Source of the DNA: Rhodococcus tibetensis
GTDB taxonomy: Bacteria; Actinomycetota; Actinomycetes; Mycobacteriales; Mycobacteriaceae
Reading direction: 5' to 3'
Length of the DNA stretch: 64,000 nt
NCBI RefSeq assembly: GCF_024438035.1
Contig: NZ_JANFQF010000025.1
Coordinates: 1 to 64,000, forward strand
Shown here in pieces: positions 26,023 through 37,200 of this stretch. Under the pieces are notes generated by a model, which was given only the letters and a program-made list of their open reading frames with translations, did no database searches and was not told where the DNA came from. Every line of letters begins with the position of its first letter. The stretch's first letter is position 1. Position numbers and translations under genes: made by a program.

Positions 26023-26709
26023 CTACTTGTCACGTTGTCGTCTCACCATCTCGGTGATCCAGACGGGTGCGAACGGTGACGTGCAATTTTCAGGCGTCGG
26101 GTAGTCCTCGAGAACGTGCAACCGTTCGCCGATGTCGATGGCGCGTGCTCGATGCTCGGCGTGTTCGATCCCGATCTGGGCCAGGCAGTGATTCATCGCC
26201 CACTGCAGGCGGTCCGGGGCATCCTTCATCTGCGCTTCGATGATGTCGAGCAGTCCTGCGAGGTCGAGGCCCTCGGGCTTCTTCACCACGCGATCGGTGG
26301 CCAGCGCCCAGCCGGCACTCGCGACCACGGGATCCGGATCGGCGAACCAGGCCAGGCGTAGCTCTTCGGCGTGCGGATTTTTCTTCACGACGTAGTTGAC
26401 GAGCCAGTCGTGCACCTTGGGTGTGCGCGCCTGACGCAGCATGCCATCCAATTCGTCACGCTCGAACGCCTTCGGGCGACAGATCAGGATCGCCAGCAGT
26501 CTCGCCGCGCTGTCACCCGTGTCCCAGAGTTCGCGGGCGAGTTCCTGCTGGGTCTTGAGCCGCTTGGCAAGTGCGCGCAGCTTGCCGAGGTTCACGCCGT
26601 GGTCGTCACCGTGCTTGACGTTCACCTCGCGGGCCCTCGGATCCTCGAGTTCTGCTAGCTCGGCCAATACCTCGGCCACCGTTGTCGGGCCCGCCGTCGT
26701 CTGAGCCAC
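26023..26709 (-). CDS. DNA alkylation repair protein (AlkD-like HEAT repeat)
   Basis: The protein has 228 residues, the usual size for AlkD-like proteins (PF08713). It is built of helical repeats: LRALAKRLKTQQELARELWD, ARLLAILICRP, KVHDWLVNYVVKKNP, EELRLAWFADPDPVVASAGW, LDIIEAQMKDAPDRLQWAMN. The VHDW and WAMN positions are typical. Such proteins excise bulky or cationic N3/N7 alkyl purines. ATG 26709 has the AGGAGAGA site. It ends close to the regulator gene at 26742 and runs in the same direction. Nearness to the dehalogenase, whose substrates can alkylate DNA, is suggestive but probably incidental. Confidence 0.85.
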   Translation of the reverse strand: MAQTTAGPTTVAEVLAELAELEDPRAREVNVKHGDDHGVNLGKLRALAKRLKTQQELARELWDTGDSAARLLAILICRPKAFERDELDGMLRQARTPKVHDWLVNYVVKKNPHAEELRLAWFADPDPVVASAGWALATDRVVKKPEGLDLAGLLDIIEAQMKDAPDRLQWAMNHCLAQIGIEHAEHRARAIDIGERLHVLEDYPTPENCTSPFAPVWITEMVRRQRDK

Positions 26710-26741
26710 GTCTCTCTCCTGTCCGTCGCGTGGGAAACAGC

Positions 26742-27668
26742 CTACGACGAGGGGTCGACACGTTGCTGACCTGCAGTATCGACGGCTGTGGTGTTGCCGA
26801 GGTTGGTTGCGGCCCAGTTGGCGAGCAGGGTCATGGCGTCGGCCGAAGGGCTGCCGGGTTCGGAGCTGTAGAGGGTCAGCACCAGACCGGGGTCGGCGGG
26901 CAACGGCATCGTTTCGTAGCCGATGGTGATGTCGCCGACGACGGGATGGTGAAAGGTCTTGGTTCCAGTGTAGTGCAGGCGCACATTGTGTTTGGCCCAG
27001 CGGACCCGGAACTCTTCGCTGCGGGTGGACAGTTCGCCGACCAAGCCGGAAATGCTGCGATCGTAGGGGTCGCGGCCGGCGTCGGTGCGCAGCAGGTTGA
27101 CCGCGCCGTCGGCCATCAGGTCCCAGTCGGGGTAGAACTCATGCGCGCGAGGGTCGAGGAAGCAGAACCGCACGAAGTTGACCGGCTTCGCGGGATCGGG
27201 ATGCAGCGGGTCCGGGTACAGCGGGCTGTAGAACGCGTACGCCAGCTGGTTCCCGCAGACGAGGTCGTGGCGGGCGTTGCGCACGAACGCGGGCCCGAGG
27301 TAGTTGTCACATAGCCGCTGCACCATCGGCCGGATGGTCTTGGTACGGCGGGGCCTGCTCCGCTGTGCTCCGGTAGTGATTGCACGGTGCAGGTCGAACA
27401 GGTGCGAGCGTTCGGCGTCGTCGAGGTTGAGAGCGCGGGCTATCGCGTCGAGCACGGATTCGGAGACGCCGGTAACTTTGCCGCGTTCGATCTGGGTGTA
27501 GTAGTCGACCGAGAGCCCGGCCAGCGTGGCGACTTCCTGGCGACGCAGACCGGGAACTCGGCGTTTGGCGGCGTCGTACACCGGCAACCCCACCTGATCA
27601 GGGGTGATCTTGGCCCGCCGTGACGCCAGGAACTGGCCGATCTCGGCCGCTCGTTCGGTGGACTCCAT
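26742..27668 (-). CDS. XRE-family regulator with MmyB-like ligand domain
   Basis: The protein has 308 residues from ATG 27668; the frame is open upstream for 37 codons without domain content. The N-terminal HTH_31 domain is VPGLRRQEVATLAGLSVDYY with TQIERGKVTGVSESVLDAIA. It is followed by the MmyB-like domain (PF17765) with AFVRNARHDLVCGN and NFVRFCFLDPRA, a PAS-like fold that may bind a fatty acid or other ligand. It is divergent from an MFS exporter and a lipoprotein hydrolase and probably controls them. Confidence 0.9.
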   Translation of the reverse strand: MESTERAAEIGQFLASRRAKITPDQVGLPVYDAAKRRVPGLRRQEVATLAGLSVDYYTQIERGKVTGVSESVLDAIARALNLDDAERSHLFDLHRAITTGAQRSRPRRTKTIRPMVQRLCDNYLGPAFVRNARHDLVCGNQLAYAFYSPLYPDPLHPDPAKPVNFVRFCFLDPRAHEFYPDWDLMADGAVNLLRTDAGRDPYDRSISGLVGELSTRSEEFRVRWAKHNVRLHYTGTKTFHHPVVGDITIGYETMPLPADPGLVLTLYSSEPGSPSADAMTLLANWAATNLGNTTAVDTAGQQRVDPSS

Positions 27669-27836
27669 AGAAGCGACGTTACGACCCAGGTGCCAGTGAT
27701 TGCCAGGTTCTTGCGAGAGGGGTGTGGCCGGCACCCCTCTCATCTTCGCCTCCCACAGCGGCCGTGCGCCGCGTTGCATGGATGCCGGAGCGCACAGGTG
27801 CTCCGAATCCGAGCAATTTCAAGACAACGAGGTGAC

Positions 27837-29081
27837 ATGACCGCGCAGCCGGCAGTCCGAATGAAGCCGAGCACTCGGCTGCCTGTCCTGGTGTACGTGT
27901 TGGCGGCCGGGATCTTCCTGATGGGCACGACCGAGTTCATGGTCGCCGGACTTCTGCCCGACGTCGCCGCGGATCTGGGTGTGGATATTGCACAGGCTGG
28001 ATTGCTGGTCACCGCGTTCGCGGTCGGCATGATCGTCGGGCCACCGGTGATGGCGCTGGCCACGCTGCGTTTACCCGCACGGTTCACCCTTGTCGGTGCG
28101 CTGGCGGTGTTCGCGGCCGGGCATGTGGTGGCCGCGTTGAGTGAATCATTTGCCGTGGTGACCGCCTCGCGGGTGGTGACTGCGCTGGCCACCGGCGCGT
28201 TCTGGGCGACCGGTGCGGTGGTGGCGGCCGCGGTCGCCGGGCCCGGAGCTAGCGCGCGGGCGCTGGCGGTGCTGTCGGGCGGGCTCAGCCTGGCCGTGGT
28301 CGCCGGGGTGCCGCTAGGCACCTTTGCCGGTCAATTCAGCGGCTGGCGGGGTCCGTTCTGGATGCTGGCTGTGCTGGCGCTTCCCGCGATCGTGGCTGTG
28401 CTGCGGTTCGCGCCCACGACGGCGAGGGACGGCCCCACCCAGGTCTCGGTCGGTGCGGAGATTGCTGCGGTGCGTCCGTGGCGGGTGTGGGTGCTGCTGG
28501 GTGTGATCGTGCTCGCCCAGGCCGGGTTCCTCGGCGCCTACAGTTTCATCAGCCCGCTGCTGACCGAGCGCGCGGGCATCCCCGTCGCACTGGTGCCGTT
28601 GGTGCTCGTCGGGTTCGGGATCGGTGCCCTGATCGGCACGACACTAGGTGGTCGGCTCGGAGACCGTCGTCCACTGGCCACGATCACCGTTGCGGTTTCG
28701 CTCACCGCAGCCCTGCTCCTCGTCCTCGCGGCGACGGCCGGTGACTCAGCAATCGTGGTCGTAGTGGTCGTGTTGCTCGGTGCGTCCGGTCTCGGCGCAA
28801 ACCCGGTATTGATCGCCCAGACACTGCGATTCGCCGGCCACGGCCGGCTGGCGTCCTCGCTGGCGACCTCGGCGTTCAATCTCGGCACCGCCGCCGGTTC
28901 CGCCCTGGCCGCGACCACGCTGTCGACCTCACTGGGCTTGGCCGGCCCGGCGGTGCTCGGCGCCGCGGTGACCGGATCGGCGCTGATCCCCATCGCCCTG
29001 CTCGCCACCACCCGACCAGCCTCCGAAGGCAACAAGGCAATGGACGAACGCAGCGCCACCAAAACCCTCCTCACCCTCTGA
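27837..29081 (+). CDS. MFS transporter, DHA1 Cml/AraJ-type exporter
   Basis: The protein has 414 residues from ATG 27837, preceded by GAGGTG. It has twelve membrane segments; the first (LVYVLAAGIFLMGTTEFMVA) carries the GTTEFMVAGLLP signature of the Cml/AraJ drug-efflux group. The A-motif loop between helices 2 and 3 is weak, but between helices 8 and 9 there is GGRLGDRRP. Family members export chloramphenicol, arabinose or purine analogues. It is divergent from the XRE regulator, so induction by the transported compound is likely. The hydrolase gene follows after 27 nt and probably shares the mRNA. Confidence 0.9.
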   Translation: MTAQPAVRMKPSTRLPVLVYVLAAGIFLMGTTEFMVAGLLPDVAADLGVDIAQAGLLVTAFAVGMIVGPPVMALATLRLPARFTLVGALAVFAAGHVVAALSESFAVVTASRVVTALATGAFWATGAVVAAAVAGPGASARALAVLSGGLSLAVVAGVPLGTFAGQFSGWRGPFWMLAVLALPAIVAVLRFAPTTARDGPTQVSVGAEIAAVRPWRVWVLLGVIVLAQAGFLGAYSFISPLLTERAGIPVALVPLVLVGFGIGALIGTTLGGRLGDRRPLATITVAVSLTAALLLVLAATAGDSAIVVVVVVLLGASGLGANPVLIAQTLRFAGHGRLASSLATSAFNLGTAAGSALAATTLSTSLGLAGPAVLGAAVTGSALIPIALLATTRPASEGNKAMDERSATKTLLTL

Positions 29082-29108
29082 CGAACAACAAACTAGGAGA
29101 ACACAACG

Positions 29109-30224
29109 ATGAACACCCTCTCCACACGGCGACGCGATCGCCGCTGGATGAAGCTGGCAGGCACCGGCATTGCCGTGATCGGCGTCCTCGCCGCCTCGGC
29201 CTGCGCCCCCGCCGACCCGGCCACCGCGTCCTCGACACCAGCGGCCCAACCGGCGTCGAACCTGCCCGCCGGTGATACCTCCCACGGCGCGGACAACTTC
29301 TATACGAGCGACCGCGTCACAGTCGAGAAGGTGACCTTCCAGAACCAGTACCGGATGAACGTCACCGGCAACCTGTTCGTGCCCAGGGACGTCGATCGCA
29401 ATGCGACACATCCGGCGATGGTGGTCGGACACCCGATGGGTGCGGTCAAGGAGCAGAGCGCCAACCTCTACGCGACCAAGATGGCCGAGCAGGGTTTCGT
29501 CGCCCTGTCCCTCGACCTGTCGTTCTGGGGTGACAGCGACGGCGAGCCCCGCAACGCCGTCGCTCCCGACATCTACGCCGAGGACTTCAGCGCCGGCGTG
29601 GACTTCCTGCGCACCCAGCCGTTCGTCGACACCGAACGCATCGGCGCGCTCGGGATCTGCGGCAGCGGCAGCTTCGTCATCAGCGCAGCCAAGATCGACC
29701 CCCGCATCAAGGCCGTCGCCACCGTCAGCATGTACGACATGGGCGGCGCCAACCGCAACGGGTTGGGTCACTCGGTCACCCTCGAGCAGCGGAAGGCCAT
29801 CCTCGAACAGGCGGCGCAACAGCGCGACGTCGAATTCAGCGGCGGACCCACCGAATACACCAGCGGCACGCCTGAACAGCTGACCGATCAGTCGACGGCG
29901 GTCGAGCGCGAGTTCTACGACTTCTACCGCACCGCGCGGGGGAACAGCCCCGACACCACTACCCATCCGACGCTCTCGAGCAACGTCAAGTTCATGAACT
30001 TCTACCCCTTCACCGACATCGAGACCATCTCACCTCGGCCGATGCTGTTCATCGCCGGCGAAAACGCCCACTCCCGCGAGTTCAGCGAAGAGGCTTACCG
30101 ACTCGCCGGTGACCGCAAGGAACTGGTGATCGTGCCCGGCGCCGGCCACGTCGACCTCTACGACCGGGTCAACCTGATCCCGTTCGACAAGCTGACCGAG
30201 TTCTTCACCCAGAACCTCACCTGA
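29109..30224 (+). CDS. Lipoprotein alpha/beta hydrolase (DLH/YcjY-like)
   Basis: The protein has 371 residues from ATG 29109 (AGGAGAACACAACG). The signal peptide carries the lipobox LAASAC (Cys33), so it is an exported lipid-anchored protein. The hydrolase domain begins at about residue 70 (TFQNQYRMNVTGNLFVP). The elbow reads GICGSGSF, with Cys at the nucleophile position as in dienelactone-hydrolase-like proteins, and a later Asp and His (GAGHVDLYDR). It is likely co-transcribed with the MFS exporter and may act on the exported compound outside the membrane. Confidence 0.85.
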   Translation: MNTLSTRRRDRRWMKLAGTGIAVIGVLAASACAPADPATASSTPAAQPASNLPAGDTSHGADNFYTSDRVTVEKVTFQNQYRMNVTGNLFVPRDVDRNATHPAMVVGHPMGAVKEQSANLYATKMAEQGFVALSLDLSFWGDSDGEPRNAVAPDIYAEDFSAGVDFLRTQPFVDTERIGALGICGSGSFVISAAKIDPRIKAVATVSMYDMGGANRNGLGHSVTLEQRKAILEQAAQQRDVEFSGGPTEYTSGTPEQLTDQSTAVEREFYDFYRTARGNSPDTTTHPTLSSNVKFMNFYPFTDIETISPRPMLFIAGENAHSREFSEEAYRLAGDRKELVIVPGAGHVDLYDRVNLIPFDKLTEFFTQNLT

Positions 30225-30282
30225 CGGCACGCGAGCACTCCCCGCATCCTGGGGATGAACGGTCGGTGCATCGATCAGACGT

Positions 30283-33200
30283 TCACCCTCCCCCTCGACC
30301 TTCGAGGTACGCCGCCAGCACAGGCCCGATGACGGCGAGGGACTGTGGCTCGATCATGTCGTTGTGGCCACAGTCCACCGGGTGCTCGTCGATGCGCCCG
30401 GTGACGAGCGGTTGCCACTCCTGCGCCGACCGCGGCCGGGTGGTGGTGTCGTCGTCACCGACAGCCGGAAAAATGAGCAAGTTGCCTTCGTAAACCTGGG
30501 GAACGAAGCGGTGCATTAGATTTCGCGAGTTCTCGTAGCCGGCGTTGATCCGCTCGAGGTGCTCCGCCCGCACCCCGGAGTCACTTCCCCAGGACTCGTT
30601 GAGCAGCCGGGCCGCCTCCTCGTAGGTGAGGTCGCCGTCAGTGTCGATCACGAGGCCGAGTCCACGGAGGAGCTCGAGCATGTCGAGCTTCCCGAACAGG
30701 GCATCCTCACCGTTGTCGGGGTAGCTGTCCATGACGGCCAACAACCCGACCTCGTCACCGGTGTGCTGAAGTTCGACGGCCATGGCGTGGGCGATGACAC
30801 CGCCGAGCGACCAGCCGAGCAGGTCGTACGGGCCTCCGGGCTGGACGGCCTTCATCTCCTCGACGTAGCGGTGCGCGAGCTGCTCGAGGGACGAGTATTC
30901 ACCGTCACCACTGATCATGGGCAGTTGCAGTCCGTATGCGGGGTGGTCGTCGGGCAGGTAGCGCACGAGACCCGCGTAACCCCAGGAGAGTCCGATGCCG
31001 GGGTGCACGCAGAACAGCGGCCGCCCATGGCCCTCGCTGCGCAGCGGAATCAGCACCGCCAGCACATCCTCCACTCCTCCGGCAGTAGTCGGGAGGGCGA
31101 GTCGGCGGGCGATCCCGGACGGTGTCGGGTCGAGGAACATCCACTGCAGCGGAATCTTCCGGTCCAGTCTCTGTTGGAGGGCGCCGACCACTTTGGTTGC
31201 GAGCAGTGAGTTACCGCTCCTGTCGAAGAAGTTGTCGTCGGCACCTACCCGGTCGACGCCCAGAACCTCGGTGAAGACGTCGACAACGGTTGCCTCGAGA
31301 TCGTTTGCGGGCAGCCGGAACCGATACCCGGAGAGGAACTCCGGCGCCGGCAGGGCGGCGCGGTCGAGCTTTCCGACCGGAGTCAGCGGGATCTGATCGA
31401 GCGCGACGATCGCGGCAGGCACCATGTGCGCGGGTAGCCGCTCACCGACGAACCGGCTCAATTCTGCGGTGTCGACATTCCCGCCTCCGGCCGGGCGCAC
31501 ATAGGACACGAGCAGCGACTCGCCACTCGGCCCGGACCGGCCGATCGTCACGGCGAACCCGACGGCAGGGTGATCGGTGAGGGCCGCGTCGATCTCCCCG
31601 GGCTCGATGCGGAAGCCACGTATCTTGACCTGGAAGTCACTGCGACTCACATACTCCAGAGTTCCTTCGGGCCGCCACCGCACCACGTCGCCGGTGCGGT
31701 ACATCCGCTCTCCCGGGGCACCCCAGGGGGCGGCCACGAAACGCGACGCCGTCGACGCAGGCCGACGGTGGTAACCCGCAGCCAGGGCACGCCCCGACAC
31801 GTACAGCTCGCCCACCACCCCCACCGGAACCGGACGCAACCGGGAATCGAGCACCACCTCCGAGACACCTCGCGTGGGTGCTCCGAGAGTGATCGGTTCA
31901 CCGGGCGCCAGTACGGGACTGATGTTGGACATGATCGTGGTCTCGGTTGGCCCGTAGGCGTTGAACATCCGGCGGCCCGGCGCCCATCGGGCGACGAGTT
32001 CCGGTGGACACGCTTCGCCGGCCACGACCAGCGTGCGCAGGGACTCGAAGCCGACGGGGTCCATCGACGCCAGCGCTGTGGGAGTGACGAAACCATGGGA
32101 CACCCGTTCGTTGCCGAGAAGCTCGGCCAGTTCCGCGCCGCCGAAGATCGTGGGGGGCGCGATCACCAGGGTCGCACCTGCGCAGAATGCCATCACGAGT
32201 TCGAAGACCGACGCATCGAAGCTCGGCGACGCGAAGTGCAGCACCCGGGAGTGCGCGCTGACGACGAGCACGTCGCGTTCCTCGGCCGCCAGATTCGCCA
32301 GGCCGCGGTGGGTGACGGTCACACCCTTCGGAGTTCCGGTGGAGCCCGATGTGTAGATCAGGTACGCGGGATGCCACTCGTGCAGGGGTGCAGTGCGATC
32401 CGCATCCGAGACCCGGGCAGGCGACTGCACACCGGTGCGCTTCTCCTCGCCCGGATCATCGAGCACGAGCCAGTTCACGAGATCGGGCAGCCGATCTCGG
32501 TGCGCCCGGACCGAGATTCCGTACGCCGCAGCGGAGTCGGTGAGCATGTGCTCTATTCGTTCGAGCGGATACCCGGGATCGATGGGCAGGAATGCCGCGC
32601 CCGCGCGGGCGACGGACCAGACCGACAGCACCGATTCGACCGACCGCGACAGGCTCAGCGCCACCGAAGTTCCCGGGCCGACACCGAGTTCGATCAGTCT
32701 GCGGGCCAGCCGATTCGACGCCTGGTCGAGTTCGCGGTACGACATCGACCGGCCCTGGTAGCGGATCGCCTCCGCATCCGGGTTCTGTTCGGCTGCCGCG
32801 GACAGCAGATCCGGCAACAACAGAACGGGCGCATCGAGCGCTCCGCGGGCCGGCGTCAGTTCCGCGACCTCGTCTGCGCGAAGTATCTCGATGTCGCCGA
32901 CCGGAATGCCGGAGTCCACCGTGACGGCGTCGAGGACGCGCACGAACCGCTCCGCGAAACCCTCTACCGTGCGGGCGTCGAACAGGTCGATGGCGAAGTC
33001 GATGGCACCGTCCATCCCGTCCGCCACACCGTTCGCTTCGAACTTCTCGGCGAGGATTACCTCCAGGTCGACCTTCACGACGTCGAGGGCCGGGTCCAGC
33101 CCCTCTACCCGCAGTCCCGGCAACGCCAGCACGGGACGCTCGTTGTTCTGGAACTCCAGGGAGACCTGGAATACCGGTGAATGAGCGGTGGACCGCACCG

Positions 33201-34242
33201 GCCCCACCGCGTCCACCACGCGCTCGAAGGGGACGTCGGCGTGCGCAAATGCAGCGAGGTCCGCGTCCCGCACCTGCGCGAGGAGGCCCGAGAACGGCTG
33301 TCCCGGTTCGACTGTGCTGCGCAGGGCGAGCGTGCCGACGAACATCCCCACGAGATCGTCGAGTGCCGCTTCCCCACGTCCGGCGATGGGGGTGCCGATC
33401 ACGATGTCCCCGGTACCGCCGAGGCGACCGAGCAGCACGGCCAGCGCGGCGTGCACGATCATGAACTCCGTCGAATGATGCAGGCGGGCCGTCGCACGGA
33501 TCCGCTGGTGCAGTTCCGCGTCCACCACAAAACGCACTCGGTCACCGATGAACGACTGCTGAGCGGGCCGGTGGTGGTCGGTGGGGAGTTCGAGTAGTTC
33601 GGGAAGCCCGGACAACGCCGACCCCCAGAACGCAAGTTGCCGCGACAGCAAGGATTCGGGATCGTCCTCGGAGCCCAGCAACCGTCGCTGCCACAGCGTG
33701 TAATCGGCGTACTGCACGGGCAGCGGCGTCCAGGCCGGTGGCAGACCCCGCATGCGGGATTCGTACGCGACCATCACGTCGCGCACCAGCGGCGCCATCG
33801 AGAATCCGTCAGCCGAAATGTGATGCACCACCACGGCGAGCACGGAGACGGCGCCGCCGAGTGAGAACAGTGCGATGCGCAGCGGCGCGGCAGCGGTGAC
33901 ATCGAAGCCGGTCGACACGAGGCGCGCCAGTTCCTGCTCGAGCACGGACTCGTCCGCAAGCGCAATCGGCGCGAGATCGGGAACCTCGGGTTCGAGTACT
34001 TCCTGCACGAGCTCACCGTCCCTGAGCGGGAAGCGGGTACGCAGCGATTCGTGCCTCGTCACGACATCGACAAGCGCGGAAGTCAGGGCGTCGACGTCGA
34101 GTTCGCCGGTGAGCCGCACGAGCATCGGAATGTTGTAGGCCGGCGACGACGTGTCGAACTGGTTGATAAACCACATGCGTTGCTGGGCATAGGACAACGG
34201 GATGCGTTCGGGGCGCTGCCCGGTTGTGAGGGCGGGGCGACC
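30283..34242 (-). other. NRPS module 7: C7-A7-T7-TE, release
   Basis: C7 is L-C-L type. A7 code residues are D-A-F-F-V-A-A-I-M-(K), one position away from module 1, so positions 1 and 7 may carry similar residues. T7 reads FFDRSGNSL, with the normally invariant LGG changed to RSG but the attachment Ser8572 kept. TE (about 8620-8879) has [15 protein letters not shown] (Ser8705) and a late catalytic His in DCGHND. It could hydrolyse, or cyclise through a Thr hydroxyl. Confidence 0.85.
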
Positions 34243-37200
34243 CGACGGACCGGCGCCCGCATGTTCGATGCGCGCGGCGAACGCGGCGACCGTCGGCGCC
34301 TCGAACAGCACCCGGACGCCGACATCGGCGCCGAGGGCCGCACGGAGCCGGGCCACCGCGCGGGTCGCACTCAGGGAGTTTCCGCCGAGGTCGAAGAAGT
34401 TGTCGTCCGCACCTATGCGGTCGATGCCGAGAATCTCGGCGAACGTGTCGGCCACCGTCTCCTCGACCGGATTCGCAGGAGCGCGGTATTCGCCCGCAGC
34501 AAGGCCGAAGTCGGGTACCGGCAGGGCCTTGCGGTCGAGCTTGCCGACCGCGGTCAGCGGAATCTTCTCCAGCACGGTGATCGACGACGGCACCATGTGG
34601 GCGGGCATGCGTTCGCCGAGGTGCCGGCCGATCTCGGCGGTGTCGAGTTCGCGCCCGGGTATCGGCACGAGATACGACGCCAGGAAGGTGTCGCCGGCGG
34701 GGCCACGGTGAGCGAGGGTGACCGCGAACCGGACGCCCGGCTCGTCCGCGAGAGTGGCGTCGATCTCACCGAGTTCGATGCGGAATCCACGAACCTTTAC
34801 CTGGAAGTCGCTGCGGCCCACATATTCGATGGTCCGGTCGGCAGTCCAGCGCACGATGTCGCCGGTGCGGTACATACGTTCTCCGGACCCCGCGGGGTTG
34901 GCCACGAACCGTTCCGCGGTGAGCCCGGGGCGGCGGTGGTAGCCGCGCGCCAGACCAGCCCCGGCCACATACAGCTCCCCCGGAACGCCGACGGGCACCG
35001 GCTGCAAGCGGGCGTCCAGCACCAGTTCGGTGACCCCACGGATCGGTCCACCGATCGTGATGGGCTCGCCTGCCTGCAGGGGCTCGCTGATGTTCGACAT
35101 GATGGTGGTCTCGGTCGGCCCGTAGCCGTTGTACAGCCGGCGCCCCGGCGCCCACCGGGACACGAGATCGGGTGGGCACGCCTCCCCACCGACGGTGACG
35201 TCGGTGAAGTGCCCCAGTCCGGCCGGGTCGAGGGACGCGAGTGCCGACGTGGTGACGAACGCGTGGGTGACACGGCGGCTCGCGACGAGGTCGGCGAGTT
35301 CGTCCCCGCCGAACACGGTGGGCGGTGCGATCACCATTGTCGCTCCCGCGCCGAAGGTCAGCAGGTATTCGAATGCGGCTCCGTCGAAACTCGGCGTCGA
35401 GAAGTGCAGCGTCCGGGACCCCGGGCCGGCGGCGAACCGGGCGAGTTGTTCGCGCGCAAAGTTGTCGAGGCCGCGGTGCGACACCACCACACCCTTGGGC
35501 CGGCCGGTGGAGCCCGACGTGTAGACAAGATAGGCGGCGGTGTCGAGAGTGACGGGAGCCGCGCGTTCGGCGTCGGTCACCGCCGCCGCGGACGCGCCAG
35601 CGCACTCGTCGGCGAACGGCGGGTCGTCGAGAACGAGCCAGGTGGTGTCGCCGGGCAGCCTGGGTCGGTGTTCAGCTGTCGTGAGGCCGACGGCGCATCC
35701 GGAATCGGTGAGCATGTGCGCGATGCGCTCGTCGGGATAGTTCGGGTCGACGGGAACGAAGACGGCCCCGGCCTTGGCCACCGCCCACAGGCACAGCATC
35801 GAGTCGAGGGAGCGGGGAATACCCACGGCCACCGCAACTTCGGGACCGGCGCGGGCGAGGAGGACGCGCGCCAGCCGGTTCGATCGCTCGTCCAGCTCGC
35901 GGTAGGTCAGCTCGCGCTCGCCCGACGACAGTGCCACCGCATCCGGGTCCCGCCCCGCGGCATCCGCGAAGATCTGGGGGAGCGTCCGGGTGGAACCGCC
36001 CGGCGCGCCGCGCACAGGCACCAACTCGTTGCGCTCACGATCGGTGAGCAGCGACAGTCCCGCGAGCGGTACGTCGGGACCGCCGCAGGCATCGAGCACC
36101 CGCACCACCCGCCCCGCGATGCTCTCGACAGCGCCCGCATCGAAGAGGTCGGGAACGTACTCGAACTTCAGGTGCAGCCTCTTCTCGGCCGAGGCGACGA
36201 GGCTCAGCGGGTAGTGGGCGGCGTCGGCCGCGTCGACGCCGAGCACCCGTAGGCCGGCGATATCGGTCTCTTCCGACAACCCCGCACGGTCCACCGGATA
36301 CGACTCGAACACCGTCAGCGTGTCGAACCCCACGCCCGGCCCGGCGGCGTCTTGAATCTGCGCGAGACCCGTGTAGTGGTGATCGAGCATCGCCGCCTGT
36401 TCGCCCTGTACCCGTTCGAGCAAGGCCCACAAAGTTTCGCCCGGGCGCAGCGTCACCCGCACGGGCACCGTGTTGATGAACAGGCCGATCATCGTCTCGA
36501 TGCCCGACAGCTCCGGCGGCCGCCCGGACACGGTCGCACCGAACACGACGTCGTCCCGTCCGGTGAGCATCCCCAGCACGATTCCCCACGCCGTCTGAAG
36601 GATGCTGTTGAGGGTCAACCCCCGGGAACGTGCGAAATCGCGCAGCTGGTTCGTCCGGTTCTCGTCGAGGTCGAACGCCCATTCCCGCGACACGGTGGAC
36701 AGGCGTCGGGCCCGGTCCCCGGGGACGAGCAGCGTCGGTTCCTCGACACCGGCAAGAGCGTTCGCCCACGCCCGCGCCGACGCACCGGTGTCACGTCCGG
36801 TCATCCACGCGAGGTAGTCGCGGTAATCGCGCACCCGCGGCAACGGTGACAGGTCTGCGTCCGTGGCATACAGCGTGAGCAGTTCCCGGATCAGTAACGG
36901 CATCGACCAACCGTCGAGGAGGATGTGATGGTTCGTCGACACCAGGCGGTACCGACCGCCCGGCATCGCGACGAGGAGGAACCGGATCAGCGGAGCGGTC
37001 GCCATGTCGAACGGGGTGGTCCGGTCGTCCGCGAGCAACCGCCCGAGTTCGACGGTGGCCGCCTCGTCACCGAACGTGCTCAGATCGATCTCCCGCCAGG
37101 GCACCATGATTGCGCGTTCCACCACCTGGACGGCCCGCCCTTCGGCGTCGTGGAGGAACGCGGTGCGCAGGTTGGGGTGCCGTTCGAGGAGTGCCCCGGC

